Counted from the stretch's first letter, positions 25,609 to 33,907 are shown. The stretch: DNA of 53,133 nt from an uncultured Treponema sp. (GCA_947177175.1 CAMWTK010000009.1:1-53133), one strand, 5' to 3'. Translations and numbers: made by a program. The notes: a model not told the origin generated them from the letters alone.

Positions 25609-26853
25609 TTATTTGTCCAGAATCGTGATTTCTACGCGGCGGTTTTTTGCCTTGCCTTCTTCCGTTTTGTTCGAGGCAATCGGGATGCGTGCGCCGAATC
25701 CCTGCGTAAAGACGCGGTTTTTCTCCCGTACGCCCATGCCCGTCAGGAAGTCAGCGACTGCTTCCGCGCGCGCTTCGCTCAGCTGCTGGCGGGCGGTTTC
25801 CGTTCCTGCCAGTGCCGTGTGCCCGCTCACGAGCAGGTCGTTGTCGGGATAGGCTTCCAGAATGGTGGCGATTTTCCTGATTTTTGCCTGCTCGCGTTCC
25901 GTCAGCTCCGCGCTGTCGGGCTTGAACTGAATGTTTTCCACGCTGATCGTCAGTCCTTTTTCGCCTTTGGTCACGCTGACATCCTGCAAGCCCAGCTGCT
26001 CGATTTTTTCCTGCACGTCTTTCAGCGTTTCTTCCGTCGCCGTGCGCGTGAATTCGGTGATTTCCTCGTGCGTCGTCCCCGAAAAGTCAAAGCGGTTGCC
26101 CCGCGCGCTTTCGATGACGATGCGGAACTGCTCGTCGGCGTGGTCGATCTGTCCTTTTTCGTTGTCCCAGTAGATGATGCGGTGCGAATAGCCCATCGTC
26201 GCCGCGGGAATGTCGCCCAGCTGCCAGGCGTCGTCGGGGAGCGGGCTTTCGTAGAACAGGTTGTACTTCACGCTGATGACCTGGAATGTCTTTGCGGTGT
26301 GCTTTGCGTCCGACGAAACGCCTTCTTCGTCGCGCAGGTATTCGTATTCCGCGACGAACGGCACTTTGAACGGCTTTTCGAGGAACAGCGGCTCGCGGCG
26401 CAAGTCTTCCGCCTCGTAGCCGCTCGCCGTCCAGGTGTCGCCTACTTTGACGGGGTGCTCGGGCAAAATGGGCATGTCGCGGATAGTCGGCATGAAGAAC
26501 GTGTCCGCAATGTCGAACGTGCCGCGCGCGTCGCGCTTGTACTGGCTCTGGAACGTTTCGCCCCAGCCGAGCCGCTCGTTTCCGCCCGCGCCCGTCGATT
26601 TTTCGCTCGTCATGAACGTGCCGTCCATTGTGCTGGTGCCGTTTTCGTCCACGTCGGTCACGGTAATGGTCACGCGGCTCACGATTTCTGCCCGGTGGTT
26701 GAGCCTTCCGTTCACTTTTACGTCCTCGCGCACGGTGGAAAGGATGCGGTAGTTGTCGTCTTTCTTGTACTTGAAGCGCAGCAGCGTTCCGTCCTGTGCG
26801 CCGAGTGCCGCCGCCGCGCAGAACACTGCCAGCAGCGCGAGCGTCCGTTTCAT
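25609..26853 (-). CDS. OmpA-like envelope protein
   Basis: This 414-residue exported protein has a signal peptide (MKRTLALLAVFCAAAALGAQ), a large N-terminal domain (about residues 25-285) of unknown function and a C-terminal OmpA-like peptidoglycan-binding domain (about 290-414: VENIQFKPDSAELTEREQ, LLVSGHTALAGT, LSEARAEAVADFL, NRRVEITI). It probably anchors an outer-membrane or periplasmic structure to the peptidoglycan. AAGGGG lies 6 nt before the ATG. A divergent pair of TTGACA-like sequences (26877-26896) lies upstream; the minus-strand one lacks a good -10 element. Confidence 0.85.
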   Translation of the reverse strand: MKRTLALLAVFCAAAALGAQDGTLLRFKYKKDDNYRILSTVREDVKVNGRLNHRAEIVSRVTITVTDVDENGTSTMDGTFMTSEKSTGAGGNERLGWGETFQSQYKRDARGTFDIADTFFMPTIRDMPILPEHPVKVGDTWTASGYEAEDLRREPLFLEKPFKVPFVAEYEYLRDEEGVSSDAKHTAKTFQVISVKYNLFYESPLPDDAWQLGDIPAATMGYSHRIIYWDNEKGQIDHADEQFRIVIESARGNRFDFSGTTHEEITEFTRTATEETLKDVQEKIEQLGLQDVSVTKGEKGLTISVENIQFKPDSAELTEREQAKIRKIATILEAYPDNDLLVSGHTALAGTETARQQLSEARAEAVADFLTGMGVREKNRVFTQGFGARIPIASNKTEEGKAKNRRVEITILDK

Positions 26854-26915
26854 ATAAACCCCTTGCCAAATCCGTTTTGACACGTGTCTCTGTCAAATAT
26901 CGGCAGAATCTGCAC

Positions 26916-26921
26916 GATAAT
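26916..26921 (+). promoter_or_regulatory. -10 element for the resolvase-like gene (predicted leaderless)
   Basis: GATAAT is followed by 5 nt and then the ATG at 26927. The -35 region is weak: the nearby TTGACA palindrome is not at the right spacing. Confidence 0.5.
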
Positions 26922-26926
26922 ACAGT

Positions 26927-27421
26927 ATGAGCATCATGCAATCCCTGTCGCTTCCGTTGGAGGCTTTGACGACCGCGCCGCTTGCCGTGCTTTTGCTGAT
27001 TGCGCTTGGCGGCGTGGTGCTGCTGCTTGCCGTGGCGACCGCCGCGTTCTGTGCGGGCAAGGCAGCGGCGCGCGCGTCGTTCCGGCATGAGGCAAACCGA
27101 ATCCGGCAGGACGCGCTCAAACGCTCGCGGGCGGTGCTCGGCGGGCAGGCGGGGGAGCAGGTCGCGCCGTTTTTGCCGCGCTTTCCGTGCAATCCTGCGG
27201 ACGCGCGCTTTGTGGGCAAGCCGATTGATTTTATCGCGTTTCCCGGCGCGGCGGCCGGGCAGGACATCGAGGAGATTCTGCTGATTGAGGTGAAGACGGG
27301 CGACGCGCAGTTAAGCGCGCGCGAACGCCAGATCCGGCGCGCCGTAGAAGAGCAGCGCGTACGCTATGTGGAATACCGGATCGGGCGCGCGCGCTCCGCG
27401 GACAGCACCGTCAGTCGGTAA
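26927..27421 (+). CDS. Membrane-anchored Holliday-junction-resolvase-like endonuclease
   Basis: This 164-residue protein has an N-terminal membrane helix (residues 18-42) and a C-terminal nuclease-like domain of the family described as related to archaeal Holliday junction resolvases. The key line is PIDFIAF...IEEILLIEVKTGDAQLSARERQIRRAVE, with Asp and the E-x-K pair of a PD-(D/E)XK fold. It may cleave DNA near the membrane, but no activity is known for this family. The last 11 nt overlap the end of potD on the other strand. Confidence 0.75.
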   Translation: MSIMQSLSLPLEALTTAPLAVLLLIALGGVVLLLAVATAAFCAGKAAARASFRHEANRIRQDALKRSRAVLGGQAGEQVAPFLPRFPCNPADARFVGKPIDFIAFPGAAAGQDIEEILLIEVKTGDAQLSARERQIRRAVEEQRVRYVEYRIGRARSADSTVSR

Positions 27422-28454
27422 AGCGGATTTTCTGCCACAGCGCGTTGTACAAATCCAGCCCGTCGCCCAGATCCTCTTTGAGCGTACAGCGCATCGCCTG
27501 TTCCGGGTCGTACATGGGCTTGGTGGTGATGAATTCGTCCGCGCTCGGGTTCACGACGTTCGGGTAGCGGAATTCGTCAATGAACAGCGCGTAGTTTTCG
27601 GGGCGGTGCATGAAGTTGATGAACTCGTTCGCCAGCTCGTAATGCGGCGCGTCCTTGAGGATGACCATGCTGTCCAAGGTGGCAGGACCGCCCTCCGGCG
27701 GAATGAAAAAGTCAATCGTCTCTTCCCAGCGGCTTTCGTCCACCTCGCCGTAGACGATTTCGGGATAGCCCTGGCACAGCCAGAAGTCGCCGCTCGCGAA
27801 CGACTTGCCGAATCCCTCCGCGTCGAATTTGATGATGTTCGGCTTCCACTGCCCGGTGACCACGGCGTAGGCGGCATCGAGGTCGGCGGGGTTGAGGCTG
27901 TTCATGTCCTTGCCGAGGTACACGAGCGCGCAGCCGAGCACTTCGCGCATGTCGTCCATCATCGTGGCGTGTCCCCTGAACTGGCGGTCGGCGAGGACGG
28001 CATAGGTGCGCTCGTACGGGGCTTTTGCCTTGGTCTTGTTGACCATGATGCCCGTCGCGCTCAGCGCGTAAGGGACCGCGTATTTCATGGTGGGGTCATA
28101 GGTCGCTTTCTCCAGGATTTTCGGGTTGATGTTGCCGCCGTTGGTCAGCCTGCTCTGGTCAAGCTCGCGGAGCATACCCTGCCGAAGCATGATAGAGACA
28201 AAATCGTTCGACGGAATAACGATGTCGTAGCCTTTCGCGCCGGCGCGCAGCTTGGAATACATTTCCTCGCAGGTGGAATAACTGTCCAGCTTGACCGTGC
28301 AGTCAAACTCCTGCTCGAATTTCCGCACCACTTTTTCGGGTGTGTAGTACGTCCAGTTGTACAGATACACGATACGTTCCTGCTTCTTGCAGGAAGCCAG
28401 CAGACACAGCGCGGCAGCAGCCGCCACGGTAAGAATCGTTGTTACGCGCTTCAC
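27411..28454 (-). CDS. potD: Spermidine/putrescine-binding lipoprotein PotD
   Basis: This protein of about 347 residues is the substrate-binding part of a polyamine ABC importer. It has a lipoprotein signal with lipobox LASC, then the mature IVYLYNWTYYTPEKVVRKFEQEF, which is typical for PotD (YNW-Y and PE motif), followed by GYDIVIPSNDF. The frame starts with TTG at 28475, but GTG at 28454 has AGGAG at ideal spacing and is taken as the start. The promoter and a 64-nt leader lie upstream. No potA, potB or potC genes are adjacent, so the rest of the transporter must be elsewhere. Confidence 0.88.
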   Translation of the reverse strand: MKRVTTILTVAAAAALCLLASCKKQERIVYLYNWTYYTPEKVVRKFEQEFDCTVKLDSYSTCEEMYSKLRAGAKGYDIVIPSNDFVSIMLRQGMLRELDQSRLTNGGNINPKILEKATYDPTMKYAVPYALSATGIMVNKTKAKAPYERTYAVLADRQFRGHATMMDDMREVLGCALVYLGKDMNSLNPADLDAAYAVVTGQWKPNIIKFDAEGFGKSFASGDFWLCQGYPEIVYGEVDESRWEETIDFFIPPEGGPATLDSMVILKDAPHYELANEFINFMHRPENYALFIDEFRYPNVVNPSADEFITTKPMYDPEQAMRCTLKEDLGDGLDLYNALWQKIRFTD

Positions 28455-28524
28455 GGTTTTCTCCTGTTTTATCAAACCTCTGGTACATTTGGCGGGGCAG
28501 TCGCCGCCGCTTTAGTGTGGATAC

Positions 28525-28553
28525 AGCATAGCGTATTTTTTCGGGTAAGGCAA
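28525..28553 (-). promoter_or_regulatory. Promoter of potD
   Basis: On the minus strand TTGCCT (28548-28553), a 17-bp spacer and TATGCT (28525-28530). Confidence 0.75.
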
Positions 28554-28613
28554 GGACGGGCGGGGCGGCGGGGTTATGCCGCCGCATATAGGTGTATGGT
28601 GACCTCTTCGCGC

Positions 28614-29846
28614 TTATTCCCGCGCCCCGGCGGCTTTGAGCAGTTCCACTATATCGTTCCGCCCGTAGAGTGCCGCATAGGTCAGGGCGGAAATCCCCTC
28701 GCTGTCCGTTGCGTTCACGTCCGCGCCCAAGTCGATAAAAAGTTTCACGGTGTCTTTCTGACCTTCTTGCACCGCCCATATAAGCTCTGCATTACCAGCC
28801 CCTGCCTTGACGAGTAGTTCTGCTATATCCCCTTTCCCATTTTCTATTGCGTATATGAGCGCAGTCTTGCCATTATAAAGCTTTGCATTTATGTCTGCCC
28901 CTGCTTTGATAAACAGTTCCACTAATTCTTTGAGTCCTTTCGCTGCCGCAGGTACAAGTACAGTCCAACCTGTACTAAGTTTTGCATTCACGTCTGCTCC
29001 TGCTTTGATGAGTAGTTCCGCTAACTCTTTGTGTCCTTCCCTTGCCACTTGCATGAGTGCAGTTTCGCCTTCATTATTTCTTGTATTTACGTCCGCCCCC
29101 GCCTTAATGAGCATTTCTGTGATAACCCATATTGTTGCCCTAACTTCCGCAACTTCTGCTTCGGTCATCTGTGACTCTACAGAATAAAATGAATGTATAT
29201 ATTCTTCTGTTGCAATCATGAGCGCAGTCTTGCCATTATCGGTTTCCTGTGCGTTTACATCTGCCCCTGCTTTGATGAGCAGTTCGACTATACCTTTTTC
29301 CCCATTCTCTGTCGCTAATATGAGCGCAGTCCAGCCAATATCCAGTTTTGCATTTACGTCCGCCCCTGCTTTAATGAGCAGTCCTGCTATATCGTTCCGT
29401 CCGTTGAGTGCCGCAGACATAAGCGCAGTCCAGCCAGTATCATCCGTTGCGTTCACATTTGCCCCTGCTTTGATGAGTAGTTCCGCTATATCTTTCGTTT
29501 CATTTCTTGCCGCAGACATAAGCCCAGCCCAGCCATTATCAGTCTTTGCATTCACGTCTGCTCCTGCTTGAATGAGCAGTTCCGCTATTTCTTTATTTTC
29601 TTTGTCTATCGCATAGATGAGTAATGGGGTGGTACTAGATTCGTTCTTGACTGTTCCATTCACGTCCGCGCCCAGTTTAATGCAGGCCTTTGCCTGTTCC
29701 ACGTTGTTGTTGTCTATGGCTTGGATAAGCAGATTTGTCCGTTCGGCTCTCTGTTCGGGGGTGGGCGCGCTGTGTCCCGGCACGCACAGCACCGCCATGA
29801 ACAGGGCGGCAAGGGCAGCCGTCCGCAACTTGCAATTTCTTTTCAT
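28614..29846 (-). CDS. Secreted ankyrin-repeat protein
   Basis: This 410-residue protein has a signal peptide (MKRNCKLRTAALAALFMAVLCVPGHSA) followed by about eleven ankyrin repeats (consensus ELLIKAGADVNAK...GWTALM.A...G..DI). Ankyrin arrays bind proteins; the target is unknown. The repeats are similar also at DNA level, so unit number may vary among strains. An insert of about 20 residues (IHSFYSVESQMTEAEVAEVRAT) interrupts one repeat. AAGGAG lies 8 nt before the ATG at 29846. The gene is visibly A/T-richer than its neighbours, and a minisatellite lies directly upstream. Both suggest an accessory, fast-changing locus. Confidence 0.88.
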   Translation of the reverse strand: MKRNCKLRTAALAALFMAVLCVPGHSAPTPEQRAERTNLLIQAIDNNNVEQAKACIKLGADVNGTVKNESSTTPLLIYAIDKENKEIAELLIQAGADVNAKTDNGWAGLMSAARNETKDIAELLIKAGANVNATDDTGWTALMSAALNGRNDIAGLLIKAGADVNAKLDIGWTALILATENGEKGIVELLIKAGADVNAQETDNGKTALMIATEEYIHSFYSVESQMTEAEVAEVRATIWVITEMLIKAGADVNTRNNEGETALMQVAREGHKELAELLIKAGADVNAKLSTGWTVLVPAAAKGLKELVELFIKAGADINAKLYNGKTALIYAIENGKGDIAELLVKAGAGNAELIWAVQEGQKDTVKLFIDLGADVNATDSEGISALTYAALYGRNDIVELLKAAGARE

Positions 29847-29902
29847 CGTTCGCTCCTTGCTGTTTGCTTTCAAAACTATCTTTGTTATGCCCTGCTCCTC
29901 AT

Positions 29903-30113
29903 GCAGATTATGTATCTGCGCCCCTGCGGGATTACGCATCCGCGCTCCCGCGGGACTATGCTTCCGCGCTGTCCGGGATTACGCTCCCGCGCTCCCGCGG
30001 GATTATGCTCCCGCTCCGTCCGGCATTATGCTCCCGCGCACTCCGGCATTACGTTCCCGCGCTGTCCGGCATTACGCTCCCGCACACTCCGGCATTATGC
30101 TCCTGCGCTACCC
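29903..30113. repeat. 23-24-bp minisatellite
   Basis: About nine tandem units of the type GGCATTATGCTCCCGCGCACTCC run from 29903 to 30113. The last four are 23 bp each; the earlier ones vary between 23 and 25 bp. The last unit overlaps the final codons of the export-protein gene. Since 23 is not a multiple of three, the array is not coding. It occupies the leader of the ankyrin gene. Confidence 0.85.
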
Positions 30114-30590
30114 CCTGACCGCCGCGAACAGCGCGGTGAACGCGCCAAAGCTGATGAGCAGCATGAGTACCCCGGCGAACAGCACGCCCGCGAGCACGGC
30201 GGCAACGGTGTGGCGGAATTTCATGCCGAGCAGGCTTGCGGCGAGCGTACCCGTCCATGCGCCCGTGCCCGGCAGCGGGATGCCCACGAACAGGAACAGC
30301 GCGACGAACAGCCCGCGCCCCGCCTTCTCCTGCAATTTCTGCCCGGCGTTCGTGCCTTTGGTCAGGAAGAACGAGCAGAGACCGCCGATGACGCGCTTGT
30401 CCTGCCCCCATTCCAGGAATTTCCGCGCGAACAGGTAGATGACCGGCACGGGAATCATGTTCCCGACGATGCAGACGAGGTACGACGGCAACAGCGGCAG
30501 TTCCAGTGCCTGCGAGACAGGAATCGCCCCGCGCAGTTCGATGAGCGGGATCATTGCAATGAGGAAAATCCACAGGTATTTGGCAAGCAT
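30108..30590 (-). CDS. Small multidrug export protein family membrane protein
   Basis: This 160-residue membrane protein has four to five hydrophobic segments and matches the family called small multi-drug export protein: IPLIELRGAIPVS near the N-terminus and GIPLPGTGAWTGTLAA in the middle. Its true substrate is not known. The ATG at 30590 lies 6 nt after TATACT (30597-30602), so the mRNA is predicted to be leaderless. The stop codon lies within the last unit of the minisatellite. Confidence 0.8.
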   Translation of the reverse strand: MLAKYLWIFLIAMIPLIELRGAIPVSQALELPLLPSYLVCIVGNMIPVPVIYLFARKFLEWGQDKRVIGGLCSFFLTKGTNAGQKLQEKAGRGLFVALFLFVGIPLPGTGAWTGTLAASLLGMKFRHTVAAVLAGVLFAGVLMLLISFGAFTALFAAVRG

Positions 30591-30596
30591 AGGCGC

Positions 30597-30625
30597 AGTA
30601 TAGCGGATTGCGGCAGTTTCGTCAT
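30597..30625 (-). promoter_or_regulatory. Promoter of the export-protein gene (predicted leaderless)
   Basis: On the minus strand ATGACG (30620-30625), a 17-bp spacer and TATACT (30597-30602). Confidence 0.6.
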
Positions 30626-30666
30626 CAGCCCGCCGCCAAGGTTACGCGCCGCCCCTGCGCGTCCCA

Positions 30667-30693
30667 TAAAAAAAGCCGCCCGGACGGACGGCT
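30667..30693 (-). terminator. Intrinsic terminator after efp
   Basis: On the minus strand AAGCCGTCC pairs with GGGCGGCTT and is followed by a run of seven T residues. Confidence 0.85.
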
Positions 30694-30701
30694 TGCAGCG
30701 G

Positions 30702-31271
30702 TTAGTCTTTTGCGCGCTCCACGAACGAGCCGTCGCGCGTGTCGATGACGATGCGGTCGTCGGTGTTGCAGAACAGCGGCACTTTCACTTCAATGCCCGT
30801 GTCCAACGTGGCCGGCTTGGTCGATTTGCCGGAAGTGTCGCCCTTTACGCCCGGCTCGCAGTACGTGATCGTGCGCGTCACGTTCACCGGCAGCTTGATG
30901 CCCACCGGCATGTCGTTGTAATAGGTGATCCGCACTTCGTATTCGTCGTCGGGAGAGAGATAGCCCGCGTTGTCGCCCAGGTCGTCCTTGGAGAGCGCGA
31001 CGTCCTCATACGTCTCCTGATCCATAAAGTGGAAGTCGTCGCCGTCCACGTAAGACAGCTGCACGGTCTTTTCCACCAGCTCCACGTCCTCGAATTTCTC
31101 GCCCGCGTCCAGACCGAGATCCTGCGTCGAGCCAGTGACGATGTTCTTCACGCGCAGGCGCGTCACCATGCCCGCACGACCCGATTTCTGCCCGAGCATA
31201 CGCTGCACGATAAACGGAGACCCCTCGTACATGAACGCGCTGCCGACCCTGATTTCACCTGTAGTAATCAT
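30702..31271 (-). CDS. efp: Elongation factor P (Arg32 type)
   Basis: This 189-residue elongation factor P helps the ribosome through runs of proline. With the start at 31271, the loop residue in GQKSGRAG is exactly Arg32, the residue that EarP rhamnosylates in the arginine-type EF-P. The frame extends 5 codons upstream, but AAGGAC lies at good spacing before the chosen ATG, and the Arg32 numbering supports it. The three-domain EF-P fold ends with the usual VPLFCNTDDRIVIDTRDGSFVERA. The matching EarP gene lies at 46282-47421. Confidence 0.95.
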   Translation of the reverse strand: MITTGEIRVGSAFMYEGSPFIVQRMLGQKSGRAGMVTRLRVKNIVTGSTQDLGLDAGEKFEDVELVEKTVQLSYVDGDDFHFMDQETYEDVALSKDDLGDNAGYLSPDDEYEVRITYYNDMPVGIKLPVNVTRTITYCEPGVKGDTSGKSTKPATLDTGIEVKVPLFCNTDDRIVIDTRDGSFVERAKD

Positions 31272-31315
31272 GTTCGTCCTTTTCAATCGTAAGAATTCGC
31301 AAAATGCGTACCGCC

Positions 31316-31344
31316 ACTCTAGCAGATTTTCGGCGGAGTTTCAA
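31316..31344 (-). promoter_or_regulatory. Promoter of efp
   Basis: On the minus strand TTGAAA (31339-31344), a 17-bp spacer and TAGAGT (31316-31321), preceded by TGC. The leader is about 38 nt. Confidence 0.75.
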
Positions 31345-31540
31345 TACCGCGCCCGTTCGACAGCAAGCAGGGCGTGCCCGCCGCGCGCGGCGGTCGGGCT
31401 ATCCGCGGTTACGCTATCGCTCCATTCCTGCGCTACGCTTCGGAACGCTCCGCGCCGCTCCTATCCCTCACGCATACCGCCCGCCGCCGGAACACGTTCC
31501 GCCGGAATTTTCGCGAAAAAACGCCGGATTTGCCCGCAAA
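31345..31540. other. GC-rich dyad-rich intergenic stretch
   Basis: The stretch holds many short dyads, such as CCCGCCGCGCGCGGCGG and CCGCCGGAAC...GTTCCGCCGG, and the phrase CGGTCGGGCTATCCGC. It resembles palindromic intergenic repeats. No coding region is supported. Confidence 0.45.
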
Positions 31541-31544
31541 GTGC

Positions 31545-31573
31545 TTGTTTGAATACTTTTTTTTTTGTATAGT
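31545..31573 (+). promoter_or_regulatory. Promoter of the acidic lipoprotein gene
   Basis: TTGTTT (31545-31550), a 17-bp T-rich spacer and TATAGT (31568-31573). The T run in the spacer (31557-31566) could vary in length and change expression. Confidence 0.75.
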
Positions 31574-31626
31574 TGGGCATAGGTAAAATTCCCGTAGCAA
31601 AATCTGCGGACATGGAGGACTTTACT

Positions 31627-32343
31627 ATGAAGAAAGCGAAGAAGATGCTCCTTGCAGCATCCGCGTTGGCGTTGGTGTCGTTTGGATTCGGCGGCTGTTC
31701 AAATGAAGAGGGCGGCGAGAGTGACATTATCACTACGACTGGATCAAAAACGGCGATTGTTGACAACTACAAGAACGAATCGACTGATTACGTGCGTGGC
31801 TTCAAGACAATCAATTTTGACCATTCAGAAGTCGATTGTACTATTGTCATGGAGAATGTTTCTGCGGCGGGAACTTCTGCCATGGGCTTGGTTTTTGGTT
31901 GTTCTACGGGAGAAAATGCTGGAAAAACGCTGTACAATTTCTACCGCATTGCCGTAAAAAATAAGACGACTACTATCAATGCGCCGGTCTTCTATATTGA
32001 TTATATCGAGGGGCAGCCGTCTGATACATTCGCTACTGGGGACGGTACTTATTGTAAGGAGGTAAAAGTATTCGAGCGATTCTCTAAATCCCCGGTTACC
32101 AATGGTACGTTGACCGTGAAAGTTTCTGTAAAAGAGGCAGACAACGGTTCTTTGCTTGTGACTTTCAAAAACGCAGCGGACGAAGTAATAGGTTCTTTCA
32201 TTGAGGGGACAAGCACTGCCAAGTGGACGAAAGTAACAGAAGGAAAAGCTGGGTATTATGCGATGGTCGATAAAAACTCCACGCTCAAAGGAAGCTGGGC
32301 TATCACCAATACAAAGGATGCCGAAATCGCCGAAGCCGAATAA
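31627..32343 (+). CDS. Lipoprotein of unknown function
   Basis: This 238-residue protein has the signal MKKAKKMLLAASALALVSFGFGGC with lipobox FGGC and an acidic tether (SNEEGGESD). The mature part is rich in Thr, Val, Lys and Asn with likely beta strands, and could be a beta-sandwich; I cannot name a family. GGAGG lies before the ATG, and a perfect terminator follows. The gene is clearly A/T-richer than its neighbours. It belongs in style with the proteins at 9003-9368 and 21613-22224. Confidence 0.8.
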   Translation: MKKAKKMLLAASALALVSFGFGGCSNEEGGESDIITTTGSKTAIVDNYKNESTDYVRGFKTINFDHSEVDCTIVMENVSAAGTSAMGLVFGCSTGENAGKTLYNFYRIAVKNKTTTINAPVFYIDYIEGQPSDTFATGDGTYCKEVKVFERFSKSPVTNGTLTVKVSVKEADNGSLLVTFKNAADEVIGSFIEGTSTAKWTKVTEGKAGYYAMVDKNSTLKGSWAITNTKDAEIAEAE

Positions 32344-32363
32344 TCATTCCGCTTGCTAGCAAT

Positions 32364-32393
32364 AAAAAAGGACACCGCACGGTGTCCTTTTTT
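32364..32393. terminator. Strong bidirectional terminator
   Basis: AAAAAGGACACCG and CGGTGTCCTTTTTT form a near-perfect palindrome at the end of the lipoprotein gene. Confidence 0.92.
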
Positions 32394-32423
32394 CGTCCCC
32401 GCATTGCGCCGCAACAAAATCTT

Positions 32424-32452
32424 TTGCCTTTTCCGGCAATGCGGTGTATAAT
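32424..32452 (+). promoter_or_regulatory. Promoter of hpf
   Basis: TTGCCT (32424-32429), a 17-bp spacer and a perfect TATAAT (32447-32452). The leader is about 59 nt and ends with AAGGAG. Confidence 0.85.
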
Positions 32453-32517
32453 GACTTGACGGCGCGGGAAGCCGCCGGACAACACGAAAATCCAGCGTCT
32501 GCTGGTAAGGAGTCGCC

Positions 32518-32808
32518 ATGAATAAGACTTATACGGCTGTGGGCTTCGACTTGGAGCAGAAGCAGTCCGACATGATTGAGAAGAAGCTGGAGCGGGTGAA
32601 ATATGCCGAGGACTTGATCGTCGATCTGATCGTGCGCGTTAGGCATGAGAAGGAGTTCGTTTTTGACGCGGACGCGAATTTCCGCTGGGGCGTGCAGGCG
32701 CATGTTTCGGCAAGCGACTACGATTTTGGCGCGGCGCTCAACAAGCTGATGGACGTGCTGGACGTAAAAGTGAAGAAAGAGAAAGAAAAGGCGCAGGAAA
32801 AGAAATAA
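32518..32808 (+). CDS. hpf: Short ribosome hibernation factor (HPF/RaiA)
   Basis: This 96-residue protein belongs to the HPF/RaiA family, which binds the small ribosomal subunit during stress and stops translation. The N-terminal strand-helix pattern (YTAVGFDLEQKQSDMIEKKLERV) and the basic C-terminus (VKKEKEKAQEKK) fit the short form, without the long dimerisation domain. AAGGAG lies 6 nt before the ATG. It is transcribed alone, between a strong promoter and a strong terminator. Confidence 0.85.
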   Translation: MNKTYTAVGFDLEQKQSDMIEKKLERVKYAEDLIVDLIVRVRHEKEFVFDADANFRWGVQAHVSASDYDFGAALNKLMDVLDVKVKKEKEKAQEKK

Positions 32809-32828
32809 TTTCGCGCTCCGTGCCGATA

Positions 32829-32857
32829 AAACTCCGCATTTTTTGCGGAGTTTTTTG
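32829..32857 (+). terminator. Intrinsic terminator after hpf
   Basis: AACTCCGCA pairs with TGCGGAGTT across a short T loop, followed by a T run. Confidence 0.92.
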
Positions 32858-32866
32858 TTTTGGTGC

Positions 32867-32895
32867 TTGTCAAAAATCGCATTTTTTCGTATAGT
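32867..32895 (+). promoter_or_regulatory. Promoter of hprK (predicted leaderless)
   Basis: TTGTCA (32867-32872), a 17-bp spacer and TATAGT (32890-32895). The ATG of hprK begins 6 nt after the -10 hexamer. Confidence 0.88.
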
Positions 32896-32901
32896 AAACA
32901 T

Positions 32902-33891
32902 ATGCTGAACAAGCCGTTCACCGTCCTTGATTTGCTCGACATGGATTTGACGGGGCAGGATGCCCTGCGTCTCAAATGTATTGGCGGGCGCAAGGGACTG
33001 ACGCGCGCTATCACGACCATGGACGCAAACCGTCCGGGGCTGGCGCTTTCGGGATTTTTTGATGCATTCGTGTTTGACCGCATCCAGGTTTTTGGACGCG
33101 GCGAATCCTTGTATCTGAAGAAGCTGGGCGACGAGGGGCGGACTGATACCGTTGAGCGGCTGTTTGCGTTCGGCATTCCGTGCTGCATCTTCACGTATGA
33201 GCAGCGGCCGGACGATACGTTCCTCGCCATTGCGGAGCGGGTGGGCTGTCCTATCCTGCTGTCGGATTTGGAGACGGCGGAATTCGTGCGGCGGCTGGTG
33301 CGCGTGCTTTCAAACGTGTTCGCGCCCAAAAAGACGATGCACGGGGTGCTGCTGGAAGTGTATGGCATCGGCATCCTGCTCATGGGGCATTCCGGCGTGG
33401 GCAAGAGCGAATGCGCGCTGGAGCTGGTGGAGCGCGGGCAGCGGCTTGTCGCGGACGACACGGTGGAAATCCGGTGCGTGAACGGCAATACGCTGCTGGG
33501 GCGCGGCTCGAATACGCTCATCAGCCACCACATGGAAATCCGCGGGCTGGGCATTATCAACGTGGCGCAGATGTACGGCATCGGCGCAATCCGCGAGCAG
33601 AAAGAGTTGCAGCTTGTCATCGTGCTGGAAGAGTGGGATGCCAACAAATACTATGACCGGCTGGGCACGGAGCACAAGACGATGGATATTTTGGGGGTCA
33701 AAGTGCCCGTCCTTGAGATTCCCATCAAGCCGGGGCGGAACGTGCCTATCATCGTGGAGTCGGCGGCAATGAACGAGCGGCTCAAGAGCATGGGCTACAA
33801 TTCCGCGCGGGAGTTCAACCAGAATATCTTGAAATGGATAGAAACGGGAGAGGCGCAGTCGGCATATTACGGCAGCGACGATTCCTATTGA
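32902..33891 (+). CDS. hprK: HPr kinase/phosphorylase
   Basis: This 329-residue enzyme phosphorylates Ser46 of HPr and reverses the reaction, linking carbon state to regulation. Walker A is GHSGVGKS (162-169), followed by VADDTVEI and the family signature EIRGLGIINV (212-221). The frame starts at 32860, but that start lies before the promoter, so the ATG at 32902 was chosen; it is predicted to be the first base of the mRNA. HPr follows after 16 nt, which supports the assignment. In treponemes HPr/HprK often exist without a full sugar PTS, so the role is probably regulatory. Confidence 0.95.
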   Translation: MLNKPFTVLDLLDMDLTGQDALRLKCIGGRKGLTRAITTMDANRPGLALSGFFDAFVFDRIQVFGRGESLYLKKLGDEGRTDTVERLFAFGIPCCIFTYEQRPDDTFLAIAERVGCPILLSDLETAEFVRRLVRVLSNVFAPKKTMHGVLLEVYGIGILLMGHSGVGKSECALELVERGQRLVADDTVEIRCVNGNTLLGRGSNTLISHHMEIRGLGIINVAQMYGIGAIREQKELQLVIVLEEWDANKYYDRLGTEHKTMDILGVKVPVLEIPIKPGRNVPIIVESAAMNERLKSMGYNSAREFNQNILKWIETGEAQSAYYGSDDSY

Positions 33892-33907
33892 TAATGAGGA
33901 TGTATGT

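Noticed and set aside
26877..26896. Divergent promoter pair from the TTGACA palindrome between the OmpA-like and resolvase-like genes
   Set aside because: Neither TTGACA copy has a good -10 hexamer at 16-18 bp, unlike the carD/helicase region.
29617..31292. Open plus-strand frames across the minisatellite and efp
   Set aside because: They run antisense to efp and the export-protein gene, and include the non-coding 23-bp repeat.
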